Shown piece after piece: positions 58,550-64,000 of a stretch of DNA of 64,000 bases. The notes beneath the pieces were generated by a model. That model worked only from the letters and a program-made list of their open reading frames with translations. It was not told the origin of the DNA and searched no databases. The stretch covers positions 60,441 to 124,440 of the forward strand of contig NZ_VOWY01000012.1 of the NCBI RefSeq assembly GCF_008014645.1, in the 5' to 3' direction. This DNA comes from Collinsella sp. BA40. Lineage in GTDB: Bacteria; Actinomycetota; Coriobacteriia; Coriobacteriales; Coriobacteriaceae. Position numbers and translations under genes: made by a program. Each line of letters begins with the position of its first letter. Positions within the stretch are counted from its first letter, which is position 1.

Positions 58550-60247
58550 ATGATCGAGCTGGAACGGGCGTGCCGCGTGTACGCCGACGGAACGCACGCG
58601 CTCCGTGGGCTGTCGTTTCGCGTCAAGCCCGGAGAGATCGTAGGGCTTATCGGCCCCAACGGCTCTGGCAAATCAAGCTGCGCTCGCTTGCTCTGCGCCA
58701 TGGATCTTGCAAACGACGGACGCGTCGTCATCGACGGTATCGATCCGGCCGATGACGAGCGCGCGCGGCTTGCTGTTCGCGAGCGCGTCGCATTCGTGCA
58801 GCAAGATCCGGTTGACCAGATCGTCAGCACCGTGGTTTTCGATGAGGTCGCGTTCGGGCCGCGGAACCTCGGCCTTAACGAGTCCGCTGTCGCGCACCGC
58901 GTTACCGATGCGCTTCGCGCGGTCGAGCTCTCGGGATTCGAGGGCCGTGATGTAAACGGGCTGTCCGGTGGAGAGCAGCAACGTCTCGCGCTCGCGAGCG
59001 CCCTTGCCATGCGCCCGCGCTACGTCGTTCTCGACGAGGTGACCTCGATGCTCGACAGCGCGGCGAGACCGTCGTTCAGGGAGCTCGTAGCCGACCTCGC
59101 GGCAGGGGGCACGGGCGTCGTCATGGTTACCCACGATGTGGCCGAGATGGTTATGTGCGACAGCCTCGTTGCGCTGCGCGACGGCTGTTCCGCGTGGGAG
59201 GGCGACCTGGGCGATCTTGCGCGAGGCGATGATGGCCTCTGGGACGACTGCGTGGTGTCGACACGGTATTCGAACGCGCTCAGAGCCGTTCTACGCGCAG
59301 GAATCGATCTTGGAGCATGTCGTACACCCGAATCGCTTGCCCGTGCCCTCTATGGGCTTTCGAGGGGCTCGGGTGCACGTTTAGGGGATCTGGTGCCGCG
59401 CCTGCTCGATGGTTGCGGATTCGCCGCGAGCTCATCGTCCGTTGCATCGGAGTCGGCATCAGCCCCTCGCTTGTCATCCGGAATCGTCGCCCGTTCCGTT
59501 TCGTTCTCATATGACGAAGGCGACCCCGCGTGTCCGACCGCTCTGTGCGGCGTCGACTTGGAGGCTCCCGCGGGATGCGTCACGCTGCTTGCCGGTCGCT
59601 CGGGGTCGGGCAAGACGACCCTGGCGCATCTGGCCTGCGGCCTGCTCGCGCCCTGTGCGGGCGCGCTGTCCATCGACGGCGGCGCGCCCGATCCCGCGCG
59701 GTGCGCCCTTTCGTTCCAGCGGCCCGAAAACCAGCTGTTTCTCGATACCGTCTATGACGAGCTCGCATTCGCGCCGCGCAATCTGGGCTGGGACGAGGCC
59801 CGCGTCGCGGCGTCGGTCGATCGCGTGTCCGACCTGCTGGGGATCGAATCCAGCTGGTTCGAGCGCTCGCCCTTCGAGCTTTCGGGCGGGCAGGCGCGCC
59901 GCGTCGGCCTGGGTTGCGTTCTTGCGCTCGATGCGCCCGCCTACATCCTCGATGAGCCGACGGCCGGGCTCGACGCTGCCGGGCGCCGGATGGTGCGCGC
60001 TCTGGCGCGCGTCCTCGCCCGTGGTGGTCGCGCGGTGATGGTTATCAGCCACGACCTCGATGAGTGGGCGCCCGTGACCGACCGCGTGGCGCTTATGCGC
60101 GACGGGCGCGTGTGCTGGCAGGGTCCGGCTTCCGAGCTCGCGGCACGCCCCGGATGTTTCGATGCCGCCGGAATCGAGCCGCCCGAGAGCGCGCGTCTCG
60201 TCCGCGCCCTCGAGTCCCTGCGGGGCGGTGGTGCCGATGGGTGCTAG
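58550..60247 (+). CDS. ecfA: ECF transporter ATPase, fused EcfA1-EcfA2
   Basis: A 565-residue fusion of two ABC ATPases of the energy-coupling factor type. First half: Walker A GPNGSGKSS, signature LSGGEQQRLALAS, Walker B YVVLDEVTSMLD. Second half: Walker A GRSGSGKTT, Q-loop FQRPENQLFLDTVYDE, signature LSGGQARRVGLGC, Walker B YILDEPTAGLD. It powers uptake of vitamins or metals through swappable S components encoded elsewhere. ATG 58550 has AAGGAGG. In most Gram-positives these are two genes at this same place after rplQ. It overlaps ecfT by 11 bases. Confidence 0.93.
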   Translation: MIELERACRVYADGTHALRGLSFRVKPGEIVGLIGPNGSGKSSCARLLCAMDLANDGRVVIDGIDPADDERARLAVRERVAFVQQDPVDQIVSTVVFDEVAFGPRNLGLNESAVAHRVTDALRAVELSGFEGRDVNGLSGGEQQRLALASALAMRPRYVVLDEVTSMLDSAARPSFRELVADLAAGGTGVVMVTHDVAEMVMCDSLVALRDGCSAWEGDLGDLARGDDGLWDDCVVSTRYSNALRAVLRAGIDLGACRTPESLARALYGLSRGSGARLGDLVPRLLDGCGFAASSSSVASESASAPRLSSGIVARSVSFSYDEGDPACPTALCGVDLEAPAGCVTLLAGRSGSGKTTLAHLACGLLAPCAGALSIDGGAPDPARCALSFQRPENQLFLDTVYDELAFAPRNLGWDEARVAASVDRVSDLLGIESSWFERSPFELSGGQARRVGLGCVLALDAPAYILDEPTAGLDAAGRRMVRALARVLARGGRAVMVISHDLDEWAPVTDRVALMRDGRVCWQGPASELAARPGCFDAAGIEPPESARLVRALESLRGGGADGC

Positions 60248-61034
60248 CTCCTTCTCCGCCGGCCGCGCCGACTCCGCGCTCGCGCGCGTCGATGCGCGCG
60301 TCAAGGTCCTGCTGCTGCTCGCCTATACGGCCGTGCTGTTCTGGGATCCTCATCCAACCGTGGTTGCTGCCTCGTTCGCCCTGCTTGCGCTGTGCATTCG
60401 CGCTGCGGGCCTGCGTGCGCGCGCCGTGGCCGCGACTGCCAAGCCGGTTGCGGTCATCTTGGCGTTCACCCTCTGCGCGAACCTGGTTTCGTGCGATGGC
60501 ACGGCGCCCGTGCGCGTGCTGGGCGCCGTAGGGGTGGATCTGGCACGCGGCGCGCGCGGCCTCATGGCGGTCATGCGCATCGTGCTGCTCATCGGCTTCT
60601 CCTTGACGGTTTCCGCGTCCACGACGCCCGTCGAGCTCGGCGATGCCGTCGTGCGCCTGATGCGCCCGCTGGGCCGTGTGGGCGTCCCGGTGCCCCAGAT
60701 CGGCTCGATGCTGTCGATCGCGCTGCGCTTCATCCCCGTGGTGGCCGACGAGTTCCAGCGTATCCAGCGGGCCCAGCGGGCGCGTGGCGTGCGCTTCGAT
60801 GAGGGGCCGCTGCGCGTGCGTATCGGAAGATGGGCCGCCGTGCTTACGCCGCTCATCGTGGCGCTCTTCCGCCGTGCCGACCGTCTGGCCGACTCGATGG
60901 CGGCGCGATGCTATGCTGATGGCTCGCGGTGCCAGGTGCCTTCCCGGTCCCTGGGGCCTCGCGACCGCGTGGTGCTCGGCATGGGCATCGCGCTTTGCGT
61001 CGCGTTGGTGCTGTGTTCAAGATTCGCCCTCTAG
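60237..61034 (+). CDS. ecfT: ECF transporter transmembrane subunit EcfT
   Basis: A 265-residue membrane protein with about five helices. The ATPase-coupling motif is IQRAQRARG, with a second Ala-Arg type motif near RADRLADSMAARCYADGSR. It couples EcfA to S components. ATG 60237 lies within the end of ecfA, so translation is coupled. Confidence 0.92.
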   Translation: MGASSFSAGRADSALARVDARVKVLLLLAYTAVLFWDPHPTVVAASFALLALCIRAAGLRARAVAATAKPVAVILAFTLCANLVSCDGTAPVRVLGAVGVDLARGARGLMAVMRIVLLIGFSLTVSASTTPVELGDAVVRLMRPLGRVGVPVPQIGSMLSIALRFIPVVADEFQRIQRAQRARGVRFDEGPLRVRIGRWAAVLTPLIVALFRRADRLADSMAARCYADGSRCQVPSRSLGPRDRVVLGMGIALCVALVLCSRFAL

Positions 61035-61054
61035 CATGAATGCGAGAACGACCT

Positions 61055-61891
61055 ATGACTGATGTGGAAGCTTCCAAGACGGCCGAGGAGCCCGCGGGCA
61101 CGCTCGTGTTTCGCCTGGGGTACGACGGCGCCGCCTACTGCGGGTTTGCCGAGCAGCCCGGCCAGACCACGGTAGCGGGCGAGATCCGCCGCGCGCTCGA
61201 GACCTTCTTGCGCCGTCCCATCGAACTTACCTGCGCGGGCCGCACCGATTCGGGCGTGCACGCCATCGCGCAGTACGTGAGCGTCCCGGCGTTCGCCGAG
61301 GAGCTGCGCATTCCGCGCTCGCGTTGGATGCGCGCGATGGCCGCCCTGCTTCCCGGCGATATCGCATTAGGCGAGGTCTACCACGCCGCCCCCGGGTTCT
61401 CCGCGCGATTCGACGCCCGTGCGCGTACCTACACCTATCGCATCGCCACCGGGGAGGCGCGCCCGCTTCTCACGCGCAATTACTCCTGGTGGCACCGGCT
61501 CCCCCTTGATGTGGACGCCATGGATCGCGCCGCCGCATGCTTGGTGGGCGAGCATGATTTCAAGAGCTTCTGCAAGGTGGCCTCGGCTGTGGGCAAGCCC
61601 ACCTGCCGCAACGTGCATGCGGTTTCATTCGCTCGTGAGGTCCAGATGGGCGAGGAGCTCATCGCCTTCACCATTACGGGCAACGCGTTTCTGCACTCTA
61701 TGGTGCGGACCATCGTGGGAAGCCTGGTAGAGGTCGGCTCCGGCCATAGGGACGAGGCCTGGCTTTCAGGGGCGCTCGCCGCGTGCGACCGTCAAGCCGC
61801 CGGTCCCACCGCGCCCGCTCGCGGCCTGTGCTTCATGGAGGTCTCCTACGACGATGGCGTGCTGTCCGTGTGCCCCGATGCGCGCGCGTAG
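61055..61891 (+). CDS. truA: tRNA pseudouridine synthase A
   Basis: 278 residues; makes pseudouridine at tRNA positions 38-40. Catalytic Asp in CAGRTDSGVHA. LGYDGAAYCGFAEQPGQTTV and FLHSMVRTIVGSLVEVG are family segments. The start is uncertain: ATG 61055 or 61040, neither with a strong site. Order rplQ-ecfA-ecfT-truA is widely conserved. Confidence 0.93.
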   Translation: MTDVEASKTAEEPAGTLVFRLGYDGAAYCGFAEQPGQTTVAGEIRRALETFLRRPIELTCAGRTDSGVHAIAQYVSVPAFAEELRIPRSRWMRAMAALLPGDIALGEVYHAAPGFSARFDARARTYTYRIATGEARPLLTRNYSWWHRLPLDVDAMDRAAACLVGEHDFKSFCKVASAVGKPTCRNVHAVSFAREVQMGEELIAFTITGNAFLHSMVRTIVGSLVEVGSGHRDEAWLSGALAACDRQAAGPTAPARGLCFMEVSYDDGVLSVCPDARA

Positions 61892-62001
61892 CGCCGTCTT
61901 GTCGAAGGTTTGTGTAACCCGCTCGGCCGCGCGGTTCGCGCTCATTCGCGCGACGCCCTGCGATACCATGCTGCTGGTATAGCAGTAGCTGAAAGGTAGA
62001 T

Positions 62002-63078
62002 GTGGTGCGTCGTCGTGTCCCCAGGTGCCCGCGCGTTTCCGTGATCGTGGCGGCCCATAATGCCGAAGGTCATATGTCGCGTGCGGTCGAAAGCGTCTTG
62101 AACCAAGGTTATGAGGACCTTGAGCTCGTCGTCGTCGACTGCGCATCGCGCGACCGCACGCGCTCCGTCTGCGAGCGCTTCGCCGAGCGCGATATTCGCG
62201 TCGAGGTCCTGTGCATAGAGGATGAATCGACGGATGCCGGCCGTCGCGCCGGCCTGCTGTCGGCCCGTGGGACCTGGGCGATGTTCCTCGATCAGAACGA
62301 CTGGCTTTCATCGGGATACCTGCAAACCATGGTCGACGCCATGGTCGCCCATGACGCCCTGCTGGTCATTCCCGAGCTATCCATCGATGCCGAGCAACCC
62401 GATGGCGCTCGCGTTTCCACCACGATCTCCCATGAGCCCTGCAGCTGGAATACGCCCGATTCCTTTCGCCGCGGCGCCTCCGCCCTCATCGAGAGCGGCG
62501 TGCTTGCTTGTACCGCGGGCAAGCTGTTCGACCGCGCCCGCCTTCAGGACGCGTCGTGCGCTTCCGAGGGGGGCGACGCCGATCAGGCGGCCATGATCGG
62601 CTATGTTCGCGACCTTGATCGGGCGGCCGTCGTCGAGGGCGCCCGCTATCACCTTACGGTGGCGCCCGCGCCCGCGCGCCCCGCTTTCGACCCGACGCAG
62701 TTCGCCCGCGCGCGCCGTGAGTTCGAGGCCCTCGAGGCCCTGTATGAAGTCTGGGGGTTTGCGGACGACGCCGAGGCCATGCGTCCCATCTACCGTCGCC
62801 ACCTGCGCGAGGTCGTGCGCTGTATCGTGAACGCCGCGCTGGGGTCGGGCCGTGTGTCGTCCATCGAGCGCAAGCAGCGCGTCCAGGATATGGTGGATGA
62901 CGACGCCACGCGCCGTTGCGTGCAGGCGCTTGAGGCTTGCAGCCACGAGTTCGGCTTGATGTACGCGCCCATCGCGCGTCGGAGCGCCATGGCGTGCTGC
63001 ATGGGTGCTCGCATCCAGGATATCGTCGACCGCGCGCTCACACCGCTGGGTGCTGCGGCAACGGGCCGCGCGCGCTAG
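62002..63078 (+). CDS. family 2 glycosyltransferase
   Basis: A 358-residue protein with an N-terminal GT-A fold: VSVIVAAHNAEGHMSRAVES and LELVVVDCASRDRT, and a metal-binding DxD-like DQNDW at about residue 95. The C-terminal 200 residues are helical and unassigned, without membrane segments. A cell-envelope polysaccharide role is likely but the acceptor is unknown. The GTG start at 62002 follows GAAAGG. It stands alone between truA and argR. Confidence 0.82.
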   Translation: MVRRRVPRCPRVSVIVAAHNAEGHMSRAVESVLNQGYEDLELVVVDCASRDRTRSVCERFAERDIRVEVLCIEDESTDAGRRAGLLSARGTWAMFLDQNDWLSSGYLQTMVDAMVAHDALLVIPELSIDAEQPDGARVSTTISHEPCSWNTPDSFRRGASALIESGVLACTAGKLFDRARLQDASCASEGGDADQAAMIGYVRDLDRAAVVEGARYHLTVAPAPARPAFDPTQFARARREFEALEALYEVWGFADDAEAMRPIYRRHLREVVRCIVNAALGSGRVSSIERKQRVQDMVDDDATRRCVQALEACSHEFGLMYAPIARRSAMACCMGARIQDIVDRALTPLGAAATGRAR

Positions 63079-63214
63079 GACCGCCGTTCGCCCGCGGCGC
63101 CGTCCAGCTATTCGATCGGTTCCTGTATATCCAATATCACCTGCGTGACGGCGCCGTGTCCAAATGAGTAACGAAACTTTCCTTATGCATGCTTCGACCG
63201 TTCACCCTGCTCGT

Positions 63215-63243
63215 TTGAAGAATTTGAGTCATAACTGTAAAAT
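63215..63243 (+). promoter_or_regulatory. sigma-70-type promoter of argR
   Basis: -35 TTGAAG (63215-63220), 17-base spacer, -10 TAAAAT (63238-63243). The leader between the promoter and argR holds two hairpins: GCGGT/ACCGC (about 63249-63262) and GGCTCGT/ACGAGCC (about 63266-63297). These could be ARG-box-like or attenuation elements, but no clear ARG box was recognised. Confidence 0.65.
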
Positions 63244-63324
63244 CAGTGCGGTGTCGACCGCACGTGGCTCGTCGGTATATATCTTCTGATACGAGCCGTT
63301 GTATGCAATCGGGGTGAATGGACC

Positions 63325-63762
63325 ATGGCAAAGAAACGCAACGGACGCCAGGATGCGATTCGCGATATCGTGCGCAACAAGGATGTTCGTACGCAGCGCA
63401 TGCTGGTGGACGAGCTGAAGGCGTGCGGCTTTGACTGCACGCAGGCTACGGTATCGCGCGATATCGCCGACATGGGGCTGCGCAAGCTGCCCGAGGGCGT
63501 GTACGTGCTGGCCGAGGACCTGCATCTTCAGCGCATGGTATCCGAGCTGGTGGTCGATGTGCAGCGCACGGAGAACCTGGTGCTCGTCAAGGCACAGCCC
63601 GGTACTGCATCCGGTATCGCCGCGGCCGTCGATGCCGCGGAGCTGCCCGATGTGCTGGGGTCGCTCGCGGGTAACGATACCATTTTGGTAATCGCGCAGA
63701 CCGCCGAGGACGGCGCGCGTTTCGAGTCACTGATCACCAAGCTAAGGAGCGTCCACAAGTAA
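63325..63762 (+). CDS. argR: arginine repressor
   Basis: 145 residues; hexameric arginine-responsive regulator of arginine metabolism. N-terminal winged HTH (QRMLVDELKACGFDCTQATV then SRDIADMGL). C-terminal oligomerisation/arginine-binding domain with GTASGIAAAVDAAELPDVLG and GNDTILVIA. ATG 63325 with a weak upstream site. No arg biosynthesis genes lie in the window, so it may act in trans. Confidence 0.95.
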   Translation: MAKKRNGRQDAIRDIVRNKDVRTQRMLVDELKACGFDCTQATVSRDIADMGLRKLPEGVYVLAEDLHLQRMVSELVVDVQRTENLVLVKAQPGTASGIAAAVDAAELPDVLGSLAGNDTILVIAQTAEDGARFESLITKLRSVHK

Positions 63763-63869
63763 TGCCCGCCGTACTTCATATTCTTATGATCTCGTTGGTC
63801 CTGCTGCTTCCCATCGCGCTCGTCGCGTTGCTGGTCTGGTATTTCATCAGGTGGCGCGCCTCGCGGTAG
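63762..63869 (+). CDS. 35-residue single-helix membrane peptide
   Basis: The ATG overlaps the argR stop (TAATG). Product: MPAVLHILMISLVLLLPIAL then VALLVWYFIRWRASR, one helix with a basic C-terminal tail. AAGGAG lies about 12 bases upstream and the frame ends before a terminator, so it is probably translated as the second gene of the argR transcript. Function unknown. Confidence 0.6.
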   Translation: MPAVLHILMISLVLLLPIALVALLVWYFIRWRASR

Positions 63870-63891
63870 CGCACCGTTTCCATCGACTCGC

Positions 63892-63930
63892 ACAGCCCGT
63901 CGGTCTCCCATGAGGCCGACGGGCTGTTTT
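63892..63930 (+). terminator. terminator of the argR transcript
   Basis: Perfect 11-bp stem CAGCCCGTCGG / CCGACGGGCTG followed by TTTT. Confidence 0.92.
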
Positions 63931-63938
63931 CGTAAATG

Positions 63939-64000
63939 GGGGGTGTCTCTATGGTTTTGTCAACCATGGCCGCCCTCGTTTTTCAGCATGGTCCATCGGG
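63939..64000. repeat. dispersed intergenic repeat, copy 2 (cut by window end)
   Basis: Nearly the same sequence as 4871-4930: CTCTATGGTTTTGTCA, ATGG hairpin, CGTTTTTCAGCATGGTCC. It follows the argR terminator. The right-hand end lies outside the window. Confidence 0.85.

Noticed and set aside
63776..63967. Minus-strand ORF beginning MVDKTIE from the dispersed repeat
   Set aside because: It crosses the argR terminator and the antisense of the 35-residue gene; the shared N-terminus with the copy near 4900 comes from the DNA repeat, not from protein conservation.

Overview
The window is GC-rich (about 65%), densely packed bacterial DNA with short intergenic gaps, many GTG/TTG starts and Gram-positive type ribosome binding sites. 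The gene content points to a gut actinobacterium of the class Coriobacteriia, most likely Collinsella or a close relative. This assignment is inference from gene content and style; no 16S gene is present. Supporting genes are a bile salt hydrolase, the very long CoA-dehydratase-activase-like protein, an Asp23/AmaP/DUF2273 envelope operon, a zinc-type S14, and the rplQ-ecfA-ecfT-truA order.

Layout. 1-9848: end of prfC, an unknown two-helix membrane protein, a Nudix hydrolase, a tyrosine phosphatase with a DUF554 protein, tex and an OPT-family transporter. The gaps here hold three clusters of an intergenic repeat built on CGTATG. 10010-13605: coaX, a patatin-like lipase, an RsmJ-like rRNA methyltransferase and a bile salt hydrolase. 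13738-22832: a NifX-like protein, a FeoA-FeoB fusion, dxs, a YbjN-like protein, a ZIP metal transporter, a HAD phosphatase and a TetR regulator. 22835-27448: a 1537-residue activase/dehydratase-like protein directly downstream of the TetR gene. 28059-34537: a membrane protein, then a signalling-type cluster (XRE regulator, membrane Ser/Thr kinase-like protein, duplicated-domain lipoprotein, MerR-like regulator, DUF4230 protein, 31-residue membrane peptide).

34660-37433 is an AT-richer accessory patch. It carries a GIY-YIG-like protein, several very small ICE- or phage-type genes, a zinc-ribbon gene broken in a G7 tract and two neighbouring pseudogenes each stopped by one TGA. 37469-45532: DUF389 protein, NifU-like protein, lgt, an ABC permease facing its likely binding protein, YebC and the AmaP/DUF2273/Asp23 operon. 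45629-48458: metNIQ, preceded by what looks like a leaderless methionine-rich leader peptide and an attenuator.

48554-58502 is the spc/alpha ribosomal protein locus (rplE to rplQ with secY, adk, map, infA, rpmJ, rpoA). It begins at rplE, without the usual upstream genes, behind its own promoter and a folded leader. 58550-61891: a fused double-ATPase EcfA, EcfT and truA. 62002-64000: a glycosyltransferase, argR, a 35-residue membrane peptide, a terminator and the second copy of a dispersed intergenic repeat first seen near 4900.

Most promising for follow-up are the Met-rich leader/attenuator of metNIQ, the CGTATG repeat family, the structured rplE leader, and the XRE-kinase-lipoprotein cluster with its paired palindromes.
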